Shown piece after piece: positions 50,654 through 62,081 of a stretch of 64,000 nt of DNA. Origin of the DNA: Plasticicumulans acidivorans. GTDB taxonomy: Bacteria > Pseudomonadota > Gammaproteobacteria > Competibacterales > Competibacteraceae. Numbering within the stretch: the first letter of the stretch is position 1; each line of letters starts with the position of its first letter. The translations under genes were made by a program, and so were the position numbers. Where the stretch lies: assembly GCF_003182095.1 (NCBI RefSeq), contig NZ_QGTJ01000005.1:252897-316896 (forward strand), read 5' to 3'. The notes under the pieces are model-generated. The model worked only from the letters and a program-made list of their open reading frames with translations. It did not search any database and was not told the origin of the DNA.

Positions 50654-51889
50654 TCAAACCACAGAGCCGAGTTTGAATATTGGTAGATACATCGCGATGA
50701 CTAAACTGCCAACAATGCCAGCCAATAAGGCCATAACTAATGGTTCGATTAAGGTAGTCAGTGCACCGATTTTATTGTCGAGTTCTTCTTCATAGAAATC
50801 AGCAACTTTATCGAGCATGTCAGAGAGAGAGCCTGCTTCCTCACCGATAGAAACCATCTGCACGACCATATCGGGGAATAATGTTGTCTGGCGCATCGCA
50901 AAGTTAAGTTGCTGGCCGGAGGCAACGGCATCTCTCATTTCAAGTACAGCTTTTTCGTAAACGATGTTACCTGTTGCACCGGCTACAGAGCGCATGGCAT
51001 CGACAAGGGGCACGCCACCTCCAAACATTGTCGCTAAGGTGCGAGCAAAGCGTGAATTGGCAGACAGTGTCATGATATTGCCAAGAATCGGTAATCGTAA
51101 TGATAAGCGATCTACGCTTTCACGAAAAGCAGCAGAGCGTTTATGCGACTCAATAAGCCCAAATGCTGTAATAACTCCGCCGCCGATTAGCAGGTACCAC
51201 CAAGCTTGCATGAACTGAGAGGCGGAGATAACCATTCGTGTGAAAGCGGGCAAGTCAGCCCCGAATCCTTTAAATAAAGACTCAAACTGAGGAATTACAA
51301 AAATAAGAATAAAAACAGTGACTATGACGGCGACAAATAAAACAATGGTTGGGTATAGCAAAGCTTTTTTTACTTTTGCCTTTATGCTTTCGCTTTTTTC
51401 TTTGTAAACGGCAATTTTTGCCAGGATGCCGTCGAGCACACCAGCCTCTTCTCCAGCATTAACCAGATTGCAGTAAAGGTTATCAAAATATAATGGGTGG
51501 CGGCCGAGTGCTGCTGCAAACGGGAGTCCACTTTCGACATCCGTTTTGATTTCACGCAGCATGTCGCGCAGTTTTGGGCTTCGTGCACCATTGACAAGCA
51601 TATCAAGCGATTGCACAACTGGAACGCCCGCATTGAGCATTGTCGATAATTGCCGTGTTACCAGCATGATATCGTGTGGTGTGATTTTGTTGCCAAAGGT
51701 AAATAATGGTTTTGGCTTCTTTTTAACCTTGCCGACGACAATGCCCTGTCGGCGCAATTCGGCTTTTACTAAGAGCTCGTTGGCGCTGCGTAATTCTCCT
51801 TTAACGCGTTTCCCTCGCTTATCAACCCCGTCCCATAAATACACCGTTTCCTGCGGGGATTGTGCGACTTTTGCTGGCGTTTTTGCCAT
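50654..51889 (-). CDS. pilC: type IV pilus inner-membrane platform protein PilC
   Basis: PilC is the 411-residue platform protein of the pilus motor, with two type II secretion F domains, each with transmembrane helices. Motifs include RGKRVKGELRSANE near the N-terminus, LVTRQLSTMLNAGVPVVQSL, and the repeated SANSRFARTLATMFGGGVPL. Its sequence is clearly AT-richer than flanking genes. It lies 17 bp behind pilB. Confidence 0.96.
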   Translation of the reverse strand: MAKTPAKVAQSPQETVYLWDGVDKRGKRVKGELRSANELLVKAELRRQGIVVGKVKKKPKPLFTFGNKITPHDIMLVTRQLSTMLNAGVPVVQSLDMLVNGARSPKLRDMLREIKTDVESGLPFAAALGRHPLYFDNLYCNLVNAGEEAGVLDGILAKIAVYKEKSESIKAKVKKALLYPTIVLFVAVIVTVFILIFVIPQFESLFKGFGADLPAFTRMVISASQFMQAWWYLLIGGGVITAFGLIESHKRSAAFRESVDRLSLRLPILGNIMTLSANSRFARTLATMFGGGVPLVDAMRSVAGATGNIVYEKAVLEMRDAVASGQQLNFAMRQTTLFPDMVVQMVSIGEEAGSLSDMLDKVADFYEEELDNKIGALTTLIEPLVMALLAGIVGSLVIAMYLPIFKLGSVV

Positions 51890-51906
51890 CTTTTTGCTCT
51901 CCTGTT

Positions 51907-53658
<1,752 letters not shown>

Positions 53659-53853
53659 TTGGTGTCGCTCTGCACGTTCGCTTGGAAGGAGATTTCGCTG
53701 CTAGAAGCAGAGGACACTGTACTAATAGCATCGAATCGGTGCAAAGCGTGGAACGGGAAGCCGGCAAGGCCAGCAGAACAGATCAAGCAGGGGGGGGCGG
53801 AAAGAGCATCCCGGTCGATGGAACGTGCGTCTTTGTAAACGCCATGGATTTTT
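53659..53853 (-). other. intergenic region upstream of pilB
   Basis: No gene is supported between the pilA terminator and pilB. This stretch should hold the pilB promoter, since pilA appears to be separately terminated. I see no clear sigma-70 or sigma-54 element. Confidence 0.4.
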
Positions 53854-53889
53854 AAAAAGCGCTGATGATGCTTTAGCCTGATTCAGCGC
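53854..53889 (-). terminator. rho-independent terminator after pilA
   Basis: On the minus strand a 7-bp stem GCGCTGA/TCAGCGC with a 17-nt loop, in which GGC and GC can pair further, is followed by TTTTT (53858-53854). It lies about 150 bp behind the pilA stop and would make the pilin message monocistronic. Confidence 0.65.
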
Positions 53890-53949
53890 AGTGATGAACA
53901 GTTTAAAGATTACGACGTATCCGTGATTAATTTATATCTGACTGATGAT

Positions 53950-53993
53950 ACAACGAGCTGCAAGCACGAATTTTCGTGATTGCAGCTCGTTGT
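53950..53993 (-). repeat. hairpin in pilA 3' region
   Basis: An almost perfect inverted repeat with arms of about 20 nt (53950-53970 and 53973-53993, two mismatches) lies 45 bp behind pilA. There is no good U-run after it on the minus strand, so it may stabilise the abundant pilin mRNA rather than terminate. Confidence 0.7.
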
Positions 53994-54037
53994 GTGCCGT
54001 CTAAGTTAGTAATACGGCAGCAGCTGGACTTGAATCG

Positions 54038-54529
54038 TTAACCGCGGCAGGAGCCCGGTAAAAACTTCGCCGGGATACCATCAGTACCTGCAGGGCCGCA
54101 TACCCACTTGAAGACCGGGCTGCCCATGTTGGTTGGAGCGGCCATCGCGGCCATATCGTTTGCATAAGGAGTCAAAACAATAGACTTGTTATCAATGTCG
54201 GTGTCGCCAAAGTTCTGGGCTGTGACGGTAATGACGCCATTTTTATCCGTTGTGACGCTTTTCACGTATTTGGTTGGAGCAGTACCGCCAGTGCCGGTAT
54301 TGGCTTCACAGCCCCAGCCATTGGCTCCAGGTGACGTTGTCGAACTACCAGTTTGATAGACCTCTGTGATGGTTGTGCGACAAGCGCTGGCTGCCAAAAC
54401 CACTTCAGACATTTTGGCTTTCTTCGTGTAGTCCTGATACGAGGGAATGGCTACAGCAGCCAAGATGCCGATGATCGCGACAACGATCATTAATTCAATG
54501 AGGGTAAAGCCCTGTTGAGTTTTTTTCAC
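54038..54529 (-). CDS. pilA: type IVa major pilin PilA
   Basis: The prepilin has 163 residues. The GTG start at 54529 (preceded by AAGGAGAG) gives leader MKKTQQG, cleaved before Phe7 in [28 protein letters not shown], with the Glu5 of the mature protein present. The globular domain has four cysteines, one in SACRTT, one in GWGCEA, and the pair CGPAG...GSC at the end, matching a C-terminal disulfide loop. An in-frame ATG at 54625 would destroy the leader. It lies 200 bp behind pilR with its own sigma-54 promoter. Confidence 0.95.
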   Translation of the reverse strand: MKKTQQGFTLIELMIVVAIIGILAAVAIPSYQDYTKKAKMSEVVLAASACRTTITEVYQTGSSTTSPGANGWGCEANTGTGGTAPTKYVKSVTTDKNGVITVTAQNFGDTDIDNKSIVLTPYANDMAAMAAPTNMGSPVFKWVCGPAGTDGIPAKFLPGSCRG

Positions 54530-54593
54530 CTTCGACTCTCCTTGTGGATAGAGGAAATGGTCAGCGCTGCTAGAGTGACCATGCTTTGAGTAG

Positions 54594-54609
54594 AGCAAAT
54601 TGAATGCCA
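54594..54609 (-). promoter_or_regulatory. sigma-54 promoter of pilA
   Basis: On the minus strand TGGCATTCAATTTGCT has the exact GG-N10-GC spacing and both core boxes (TGGCA and TTGCT) of a sigma-54 promoter. Transcription should start near 54583, about 54 nt before the GTG. PilR, a sigma-54 activator, is encoded just upstream, and rpoN lies in the same window. Confidence 0.85.
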
Positions 54610-54728
54610 CCAACAATTGGTGCAATGCCGCAGCACGCTAAGTCAGGGTTTTTAAGGCTTAAGCGTCATCGGCATGGGGCAGGGCGTGTGGCTGGGTGAC
54701 AATTTTCGTCAGCTCTTGACGTCGAGGG

Positions 54729-56066
54729 TCAGTCGAGGCCGAGCTTTTTCAGCCGATAGCGTAAGGCCCGGAAGCTGATACCGAGCTTCTCTGCAGCAGC
54801 AGTTTTGTTGTGTTGGCAGGCGAGCAAAGCGGCCTCAATGGCTTCCTTCTCTAAGCTTTCAAGATAGCGCTCGAGATCAGAAACCTGAGTGACGTGCTGA
54901 TGTGGGGAGGGTGCGGTGCATGTGTCAGGCAGTTGAAGATCATCGACGTCAATGGTCTGGCCTTCGCTAAGAGTCCAAGCCCGTTCGAGAATGTTTTCTA
55001 GCTCACGGATGTTGCCGGGGAAAGGATACGTGCGCAGGCCGTCCAGAGCCCGTGCTGACAGGCGGGGACAGGGATGGTCACCTGCAAGACGCCCGAGCAG
55101 ATGGGCGCACAGTGGTTCAATATCTTCAGGGCGTTCGCGCAACGGCGGCAGGCGCAGCTCGATGACGTTGAGTCGGTAGTAAAGGTCCTGGCGAAAGCGG
55201 CCCTCGTGAACCATGCGCACGAGATCCTGATGACTGGCTGAGAGGATACGAACGTCGACAGGCTGTTCGTGCGCCGCGCCGACCGGGCGCACTGCACGCT
55301 CCTGGATCGCACGCAGCAGCTTGACTTGCATTGGGGGGGGCAGTTCGGCAACTTCATCGAGGAACAGCGTGCCGCCTTCTGCTGCTTGAAACAGGCCCTG
55401 CTTGTCTGTGTTCGCGCCTGTGAAGGCGCCGCGCTTGTGGCCGAAGAACTCCGATTCCATCAGCTCAGCCGGTATCGCTCCACAGTTCACCGGGATGAAC
55501 GGGCGGTCGGCGCGAGGTCCATGCGCATGAATCAGGCGTGCAACGACTTCTTTGCCGGTGCCGGATTCGCCGCTGACAAGCACGGGTGCCTGGCTGCGTG
55601 CGAGCTTGCGGATCATTGCCCGCACATGCTCCATGGCGGGTGATCGACCGATGAGATCGGAGCGGTGATTGGTGTTTTCACGTCCGTCAGGTAACGGTGC
55701 GAGCTTGCGTGCCTGGTTGACGAGATGGCGCAGTGTGGCGATATCAAAAGGTTTGGAGACGAAGTCGAACGCGCCTAATTTGAGGGCTTCAACGGCCGTT
55801 TCCACATTGCCATGTGCAGTAATGACGGCGACAGGAATGTCCGGATGAAGGCGCTGGATATAGGCCACCAGCTCAAGTCCGTCACCGTCGGGCAGACGCA
55901 TGTCGGTAATACAAAACTGATAGCGGCTGCCGTCTTCGAGCAATGTTTTGGCCTGTGCTAGCTTTGCGGCGGGTACGCACTGCACCCCCATGGGCTCCAG
56001 CGTCAGTGCGATCAATTCGCGCAGGTCGTCCTCGTCGTCGAGGATCAGGGCGCGGCAACTTTCCAT
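54729..56066 (-). CDS. pilR: sigma-54-dependent response regulator PilR
   Basis: PilR is a 445-residue NtrC-family activator of pilA. It has a receiver domain with acidic pocket LDDEDD and phospho-Asp in CITDMRLPDGDG (near residue 57), an AAA+ domain with Walker A SGESGTGKE, the sigma-54-contacting GAFTGA loop, Walker B GGTLFLDEVAEL, and a C-terminal Fis-type helix-turn-helix (NKTAAAEKLGISFRALRYRL). It overlaps pilS by 22 bp. Confidence 0.96.
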   Translation of the reverse strand: MESCRALILDDEDDLRELIALTLEPMGVQCVPAAKLAQAKTLLEDGSRYQFCITDMRLPDGDGLELVAYIQRLHPDIPVAVITAHGNVETAVEALKLGAFDFVSKPFDIATLRHLVNQARKLAPLPDGRENTNHRSDLIGRSPAMEHVRAMIRKLARSQAPVLVSGESGTGKEVVARLIHAHGPRADRPFIPVNCGAIPAELMESEFFGHKRGAFTGANTDKQGLFQAAEGGTLFLDEVAELPPPMQVKLLRAIQERAVRPVGAAHEQPVDVRILSASHQDLVRMVHEGRFRQDLYYRLNVIELRLPPLRERPEDIEPLCAHLLGRLAGDHPCPRLSARALDGLRTYPFPGNIRELENILERAWTLSEGQTIDVDDLQLPDTCTAPSPHQHVTQVSDLERYLESLEKEAIEAALLACQHNKTAAAEKLGISFRALRYRLKKLGLD

Positions 56067-57745
56067 GTTGACCCCTCGGTTGTGCGCGCAGTCGGCGGCA
56101 GCGTGATGCGAAAGCGGCTGCCGGGGCCATGATTGGCCAGATATTGCAACTGGGCTCGATTGGCTTCGCAGAGTTCGCGGGCGATATAGAGGCCGAGGCC
56201 AGTGCCCTGCGGGTTAGTGGTGAAGAACGGCTCGAAAATCTTTTTGGCCTCAGGCTCCGGTATGCCAGCGCCTTCATCGATTACCTCGATATAGGGACGA
56301 TGGCGTTCGGCATCCATAGCGGCCAGTAAGCGGATCCGTGGAGTACTGCCTTCAGGCGTGCCGTGCTCGCAGGCGTTATCACACAGATTCCACAGGACTT
56401 GCCGTAGATGGCCACTGTCAAAGCTGACCCGGAGGGTGTCGGGTTGTACGCGGATTTCCATCTCCGGTGCCGGTTCTCCATGCCCACGCATGAACTCCCG
56501 GCAAAAGTCTTCGAGCCATGGGTGTAGTGTCAGGTCTTCAGCATGGGCTTTGTCTCGACGGGAAAGGTCGAGCACGTTGCTGATAATCCGGCTGGCACGT
56601 CCCGCATTGTCGAAAATGATCTTACCCAGGCGTTTCTCGGCGGGATTCGCCGTGGACTCCGCCAGCAATTGTGCCGCGTGGCTGATCGATGCCAAGGGGT
56701 TGCGTATCTCGTGAGCGATGCTTGCCGTCAGGCGACCGAGGGCGGCGAGTTTGATCTGCTGCAGGCGCTGTGCGGCCGCGGCGGAGTCTTCGAGGAAGAC
56801 CATCGTTTCGAAAGCCAGGTTGCCCGATAGCGGAGTGAATTCAGGAATCAGCTCTGGCAGATGATCGGCGGGGCGAAAGGGGCGGGGTTGCGTCAGGCCG
56901 GCTCCGAGCCAGGCCGCCAGGCGTTGGGATAACTCAGGGGAAATCTCCGACAGCGGCCGTCCTTCCGCTTCCTCGTGAAAGTCGAGTAATTCCGCAGCGG
57001 TCTGGTTCATCAGCGTCACCCGCGCCATGCGATCGACAACGACGATACCGGATTGCAGATGGCGGATGATTTCGGCGTTGAGTTCTGCGATCTGCAGCAG
57101 TTCGTGAGTGCGTTCGTTGACCAGTGTTTCGTTGCGCCGTGTCCGTTCCGCGATGGCAAAGGCGGCAGTGGATGCCCCGGCGATCGCTAAACACAAGGTG
57201 ATGATCTGAGCGGCTTCCCCGCCACGCTGCTGCGCGGTATTCAGCAGTGACGGTAAAAGGTCGAACATGAAGTACGGGGCGCCTGTGCGTGCGGCAAATT
57301 CTTCCCACAGGTTGCTGAACCAGGCTGCAAAGATCGTAAGGCAGCTCAATGCGGTCACTGCGACAACCAGACGGCGCGGGAGCAGGATGGCCGAGCCCGC
57401 GATCGCTGATACCAGCAGTGCCCCCAGACTGCCGCTGCCGCCACTGCCGGTGTAGATCAATGCAGCGAATACGCCGATGTCAATGAATGCCTGAACGATG
57501 GCTTGTATCGGTAGCGTAATGTGGCGGTAGTAACTCAGACAAAAGCCTGCTGCGACCAGAAAAAAATAGATGTTTGCCGATGCCCAGAACAATGACGGGT
57601 CACGTGCGCCAAACACGCGGCCCTGTTCGCCCAGCAGTGCGACGGCCAGCAGCAAAGCGGCAATGACCAGGCGATACAGAATGTAGGCGCGATAAACCTG
57701 CCAGTTTCGGCGGCGATCGAGGAGGCTGTCGGTGTCCCTCGGCAT
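56045..57745 (-). CDS. pilS: sensor histidine kinase PilS
   Basis: PilS is a 566-residue membrane sensor kinase that controls PilR; in Pseudomonas it senses the pilin level in the membrane. The N-terminal 200 residues have about six transmembrane segments. A PAS-like domain follows (SGIVVVDRMARVTLMNQTAAELL), then the phosphohistidine motif HEIRNPLASISHAAQLL, the N-box LWNLCDNACEHG, and the G-boxes VIDEGAGIPE and GTGLGLYIARE. Confidence 0.95.
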   Translation of the reverse strand: MPRDTDSLLDRRRNWQVYRAYILYRLVIAALLLAVALLGEQGRVFGARDPSLFWASANIYFFLVAAGFCLSYYRHITLPIQAIVQAFIDIGVFAALIYTGSGGSGSLGALLVSAIAGSAILLPRRLVVAVTALSCLTIFAAWFSNLWEEFAARTGAPYFMFDLLPSLLNTAQQRGGEAAQIITLCLAIAGASTAAFAIAERTRRNETLVNERTHELLQIAELNAEIIRHLQSGIVVVDRMARVTLMNQTAAELLDFHEEAEGRPLSEISPELSQRLAAWLGAGLTQPRPFRPADHLPELIPEFTPLSGNLAFETMVFLEDSAAAAQRLQQIKLAALGRLTASIAHEIRNPLASISHAAQLLAESTANPAEKRLGKIIFDNAGRASRIISNVLDLSRRDKAHAEDLTLHPWLEDFCREFMRGHGEPAPEMEIRVQPDTLRVSFDSGHLRQVLWNLCDNACEHGTPEGSTPRIRLLAAMDAERHRPYIEVIDEGAGIPEPEAKKIFEPFFTTNPQGTGLGLYIARELCEANRAQLQYLANHGPGSRFRITLPPTARTTEGSTWKVAAP

Positions 57746-57787
57746 GGTTCAATGACTCTCCGGATTTCCGAAAGTCCGCCTGGCGAA

Positions 57788-58015
57788 TCAGGACGGGTTC
57801 CTTCCAAGTGCGCGATGCTCCTTACAGCAATAACTGTCACCCGCCGCATCGCGTACGGCCTGTGACGCTGGAAAGTGTAAGCCGCAGTGCGCACAACGCA
57901 CCATCGGGCGGTACGCCGGCGGAGTTTCCATCGGGATACTTGGTCGCTGCCAGCGGCGTTTCCACCACCACCAAATTGCAGCGACCAACAGGAATAACAG
58001 CAGCAGTTTCAGCAT
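57788..58015 (-). CDS. PP0621-like membrane-anchored zinc-ribbon protein
   Basis: This 75-residue protein has one N-terminal transmembrane helix (MLKLLLLFLLVAAIWWWWKRR) and a short domain with MVRCAHCGLHFPASQAV and SYCCKEHRALG, a likely zinc-binding knuckle with four Cys/His ligands. The same small gene lies upstream of pilS in Xanthomonas- and Pseudomonas-type genomes. The function is unknown. It starts 43 bp before pilS in the same direction, so it may affect PilS signalling. Confidence 0.8.
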   Translation of the reverse strand: MLKLLLLFLLVAAIWWWWKRRWQRPSIPMETPPAYRPMVRCAHCGLHFPASQAVRDAAGDSYCCKEHRALGRNPS

Positions 58016-58119
58016 GGTGAGCAACTTGGATTGAGGTGCGCCGGCATTGTGGCGGCACAGGATTTTTCGCGGGTGTTCAGTTAGGATACCGGCTCCTATC
58101 GAAAGGGGGTGGAATTCGC

Positions 58120-59280
58120 ATGAATCTGCACGAATACCAAGCTAAGGAGCTTTTCCGCCAGTTCGGCGTTGCGGTTCCGCGTGGCATCAAGGCGACTTCT
58201 CCGAAGGAGGCCGTAGACGCCGCCAAGGAGCTCGGCGGCTCGATTTGGGTGGTCAAGGCCCAGGTCCATGCGGGTGGTCGTGGCAAGGCTGGCGGCGTCA
58301 AGCTCGCGCGCAGCCTGCAGGAGGTCGAGGACATTGCCGGGCAGCTGCTCGGTTCGCGTCTGGCGACCAAGCAGACGGGCCCGGAAGGCCTGCCGATTCA
58401 TGCGCTGCTGATCGAAGAAGGATTGAACATCGTCAACGAGCTGTACCTGTCGGTGCTCGTCGATCGCAGCAGCAAGCGCATTGCATTCGTCGGTTCGTCC
58501 GAAGGCGGCATGGATATCGAGGAAGTTGCGGAAAGCACGCCCGAAAAAATCCTGACCGTAACCGTCGATCCGACCGCGGGTTTCCAGGCCTATGAGGCGC
58601 GGCAGATGGGCTTCGGCATGGGGCTGGCGAAGCCGCAGGTCGATCATCTGGTCAAGGTCATGCATGGTCTTTATGACATGTTCGTCGCCAAGGATGCGTC
58701 GCTGGTTGAGATCAACCCGCTGATCGTCACCGGCGAGGGCAAGCTGCTCGCGCTTGATGCGAAGGTCGGCCTGGACGATAACGCTCTGTATCGGCACAAA
58801 GATCTCGCCGAGATGCGTGACTCGACCCAGGAAGACGAGCGCGAGAACATGGCGCACGAAATCGGCCTGAATTACGTCGCGCTCGACGGCAACATCGGCT
58901 GCATGGTTAACGGTGCCGGTCTGGCCATGGCCACGATGGACATGGTCAAGCTGCACGGTGGTGAGCCGGCCAACTTCCTCGATGTCGGTGGCGGTGCCAC
59001 CGCCGAGCGTGTGGCCAAGGCGTTCAAGCTCATCCTCTCCTCCGACAAGGTTCGCGCGATCTTCGTCAACATCTTCGGTGGCATCGTGCGCTGCGATCTG
59101 ATCGCCGAGGGCATCATCGCCGCAGTCAAGGAAGTCGGTCTGACCATTCCCGTGGTGGTGCGTCTGCAGGGCACCAACGTCGAGGCCGGTCGCAAAATGC
59201 TCTCGGAGAGCGGCATGAACATCATCGCTGCCGACGATCTGACCGAAGCTGCCAAGGCCGCCGTCGCCGCTGCGAAGTAA
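58120..59280 (+). CDS. sucC: succinyl-CoA synthetase beta subunit
   Basis: SucC forms the nucleotide-binding ATP-grasp half of succinyl-CoA synthetase in the TCA cycle. From the ATG at 58120 the product is 386 residues: [75 protein letters not shown] and [24 protein letters not shown] stretch upstream serves as ribosome binding site. Confidence 0.97.
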   Translation: MNLHEYQAKELFRQFGVAVPRGIKATSPKEAVDAAKELGGSIWVVKAQVHAGGRGKAGGVKLARSLQEVEDIAGQLLGSRLATKQTGPEGLPIHALLIEEGLNIVNELYLSVLVDRSSKRIAFVGSSEGGMDIEEVAESTPEKILTVTVDPTAGFQAYEARQMGFGMGLAKPQVDHLVKVMHGLYDMFVAKDASLVEINPLIVTGEGKLLALDAKVGLDDNALYRHKDLAEMRDSTQEDERENMAHEIGLNYVALDGNIGCMVNGAGLAMATMDMVKLHGGEPANFLDVGGGATAERVAKAFKLILSSDKVRAIFVNIFGGIVRCDLIAEGIIAAVKEVGLTIPVVVRLQGTNVEAGRKMLSESGMNIIAADDLTEAAKAAVAAAK

Positions 59281-59293
59281 TTCAGGGGGATAC

Positions 59294-60166
59294 ATGAGCA
59301 TTCTGATCGACAAGAACACGAAGCTGATCTGCCAGGGCTTCACTGGCTCTCAGGGCACGTTCCACTCCGAGCAGTGTCTGGCTTATGGCACCAATCTGGT
59401 CGGCGGAGTCAGCCCCGGCAAGGGCGGCTCCACCCATCTCGGCAAGCCGGTGTTCAACACCGTGCACGAAGCCGTCAAAGATGCCGGTGCCAATGCTTCG
59501 ATGATCTATGTTCCGGCACCTTTCGCGGCTGATGCGATCCTTGAAGCGGCTGATGCCGGCGTCAAGGTGATCGCCTGCATCACCGAGGGCATCCCGGTCA
59601 TGGATATGCTCAAGGTCAAGGCGGCGCTGAAGGGTTCGGATATCAAACTGATCGGTCCGAACTGCCCGGGTCTGATCACTCCTGGCGAATGCAAAATGGG
59701 CATCATGCCCGGCCACATCCACCTGCCGGGCAAGATTGGTATCGTGTCGCGTTCCGGCACGCTCACCTACGAAGCGGTACACCAGACGACGCGTATCGGT
59801 CTAGGCCAGTCGACCTGCGTCGGCATTGGTGGTGACCCGATCCACGGCATGAGCTTCATTGATGTGCTTGAGATGTTCGAAGCCGACAGCGCCACCAAGG
59901 GCATCGTCATGGTCGGTGAAATCGGCGGTTCCGCCGAGGAAGAAGCTGCCGAATTCATCAAGGCCAATGTGCGCAAGCCGGTCGTCGCCTACATTGCCGG
60001 TGTGACGGCACCTCCTGGCAAGCGCATGGGCCATGCTGGCGCGATCATCGCTGGCGGTAAGGGTACGGCCAAGGATAAGTTTGCTGCGCTTGAGGCTGCG
60101 GGCGTCAAGACGGTGCGTTCGCCGGCTGATATTGGCGCGGCGATCAACGAGTTCTTTGCTGGCTGA
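59294..60166 (+). CDS. sucD: succinyl-CoA synthetase alpha subunit
   Basis: SucD binds CoA and carries the phosphohistidine. The 290-residue product has [15 protein letters not shown] (CoA-binding Rossmann), [31 protein letters not shown], and the phospho-His motif [14 protein letters not shown]. It follows sucC by 13 bp and ends before a strong terminator. Confidence 0.98.
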   Translation: MSILIDKNTKLICQGFTGSQGTFHSEQCLAYGTNLVGGVSPGKGGSTHLGKPVFNTVHEAVKDAGANASMIYVPAPFAADAILEAADAGVKVIACITEGIPVMDMLKVKAALKGSDIKLIGPNCPGLITPGECKMGIMPGHIHLPGKIGIVSRSGTLTYEAVHQTTRIGLGQSTCVGIGGDPIHGMSFIDVLEMFEADSATKGIVMVGEIGGSAEEEAAEFIKANVRKPVVAYIAGVTAPPGKRMGHAGAIIAGGKGTAKDKFAALEAAGVKTVRSPADIGAAINEFFAG

Positions 60167-60189
60167 GCGTCTGCACCACTCGATCTGAA

Positions 60190-60218
60190 AGGGGCGGACG
60201 CCAGTCCGCCCCTTTTTC
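60190..60218 (+). terminator. rho-independent terminator after sucCD
   Basis: A 10-bp stem AGGGGCGGAC/GTCCGCCCCT with a GCCA loop is followed by a run of T at 60213-60217. It lies 23 bp behind sucD. Confidence 0.93.
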
Positions 60219-60358
60219 TTGTTTGTTCAACCGGCGACGGATGCCGGAGAGCAGTGGAAACCGGATTGGGTTTCCGCTGGGCATGAAATCGTCGGGGCAC
60301 GGTGTGGAAAGTGCATGGTGTGCGTCGGCGTCGGACTGCCGCTATTCGGGAGATCATT

Positions 60359-61990
60359 GTGAATACGAGCCCTGCCACCCTGACTGTCGTCATGGCACAG
60401 TTCGATCCGCTGGTGGGTGACATCACCGGCAACGCTCGGCGCATCATTGAACTCGCACGCCAGGCGCGTGAGCAGCATGGCGCGGATGTTGTCGTGTTTC
60501 CGGAGCTGGCGATTACCGGCTATCCGCCGGAGGATTTGCTGCTGCGCCCGGAAGTCATCCGCCAGAGCGAAGCCTCACTGAACGAGATCGCTATGGCGGC
60601 GGCGGGTGTTGCCCTGGTCATTGGTTTCCCGTGGGCTAGTGATGGCCATCTCTACAATGCGGCGGCTTTCGTCGTGGATGGTGCCGTGCAGGCGATTTAT
60701 GCCAAGCAATGCCTGCCGAACTACGGCGTGTTCGATGAAAAGCGCTATTTCGAGTCTGGGAAAGGGGCGCTTGTCATCGAGTATGCGGGCGTCCGTCTCG
60801 GGCTGACGATCTGCGAGGACATCTGGCAACCGCAGCCCGCCGCACTGGCCAAGGCAGCAGGCGCGCAGTTGCTGCTGAACCTGAACGCCTCGCCCTACCA
60901 TCGGGCAAAGTCATCGGAGCGACATTCGGTGCTGGCCGCACGGGCGCGGGAGACTGGATTACCGGTTATCTACGTCAATCAGGTCGGAGGCCAGGATGAG
61001 CTGGTGTTCGACGGTGGTTCAATGGTCGTCGATGGCAGTGGGGAGTTGATGCAGCGGGCGCCTGCTTTTACGGAGGGCCTGTACCCCGTGACCGTCGATG
61101 TCGGGGCATCAGTCCGCGTGCATCGCGGTGCGGTAGCGGAAGCGCTGCGCGATGAAGCAGAAGTGTATTCCGCGCTGGTGCTCGGTACGCGTGACTATGT
61201 GCGCAAGAACGGTTTCAGCGGAGTGGTGCTTGGTTTGTCCGGAGGAATCGATTCGGCACTGACACTGGCCATCGCTGTGGACGCCATTGGTCCGGAAGGT
61301 GTCGTGGCGGTATCCATGCCATCGCGTTTCACCGCTGACATGAGCAACGAAGATGCAGCCCGGGAAGCGCAGCGGTTGGGTGTCGAGTATCACGTGTTGC
61401 CGATCGAGCCGGCGTTTCAGTCCTTCCTGTCTATCCTGGAGCCTCTGTTCGCTGGCAAATCCTTTGACACGACTGAAGAAAATATCCAGGCGCGCTGCCG
61501 TGGCGTGCTGCTGATGGCGCTGTCGAACAAGTCCGGCAAGTTGGTGTTGACCACCAGTAACAAAAGCGAGACGGCCGTCGGCTATTCGACACTGTATGGC
61601 GATATGGCAGGAGGCTTCGCGCCGATCAAGGATGTGCCGAAGACCCTGGTGTATCGGCTTGCCTATTGGCGTAATGCACAGGAGCCGGTGATCCCGCAGC
61701 GGGTGATCGATCGTGCCCCCTCGGCGGAATTGCGGCCGGATCAGAAGGATCAGGACAGTCTGCCGGACTACGCTGAGCTTGACGCGATTCTTGAAGCGTA
61801 TGTCGAGCAGGATCGCTCGGTTGAAGACATCGTCTCCGCTGGCTTTGAACGAGCAGACGTGGAGCGCGTGGCTCGGCTGGTGATCGTCAACGAGTACAAG
61901 CGTCGTCAGGCTGCACCCGGCGTGCGCATTACTCCGCGGGCGTTTGGGCGCGATCGGCGCTATCCAATCACTTCGGGTTTCAAGCGCTGA
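60359..61990 (+). CDS. nadE: glutamine-dependent NAD+ synthetase
   Basis: NadE amidates nicotinic acid adenine dinucleotide to NAD. The 543-residue protein has an N-terminal nitrilase-type glutaminase with Glu49 (VVFPELAITGYPPEDLL), Lys116 (YAKQCLPNYG) and Cys152 (LTICEDIWQP), then an NH3-dependent synthetase domain with the P-loop GLSGGIDSALTLAI and TTSNKSETAVGYSTLYGD. The GTG at 60359 has GGGAG 7 bp upstream; an earlier in-frame ATG at 60302 is less likely. Confidence 0.96.
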   Translation: MNTSPATLTVVMAQFDPLVGDITGNARRIIELARQAREQHGADVVVFPELAITGYPPEDLLLRPEVIRQSEASLNEIAMAAAGVALVIGFPWASDGHLYNAAAFVVDGAVQAIYAKQCLPNYGVFDEKRYFESGKGALVIEYAGVRLGLTICEDIWQPQPAALAKAAGAQLLLNLNASPYHRAKSSERHSVLAARARETGLPVIYVNQVGGQDELVFDGGSMVVDGSGELMQRAPAFTEGLYPVTVDVGASVRVHRGAVAEALRDEAEVYSALVLGTRDYVRKNGFSGVVLGLSGGIDSALTLAIAVDAIGPEGVVAVSMPSRFTADMSNEDAAREAQRLGVEYHVLPIEPAFQSFLSILEPLFAGKSFDTTEENIQARCRGVLLMALSNKSGKLVLTTSNKSETAVGYSTLYGDMAGGFAPIKDVPKTLVYRLAYWRNAQEPVIPQRVIDRAPSAELRPDQKDQDSLPDYAELDAILEAYVEQDRSVEDIVSAGFERADVERVARLVIVNEYKRRQAAPGVRITPRAFGRDRRYPITSGFKR

Positions 61991-62081
61991 AAAGGACCGC
62001 AGAAAGGTAGCCGCGGCGTGACACAAGACACGCTGATGCCGTCCTATGATTACTGCGGTGAAGCAGCTGAGGAGGGCAGGC

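Noticed and set aside
53659..53855. Short open frames between pilB and pilA on the plus strand.
   Set aside because: They overlap the pilB start, have no ribosome binding site, and show no family similarity.
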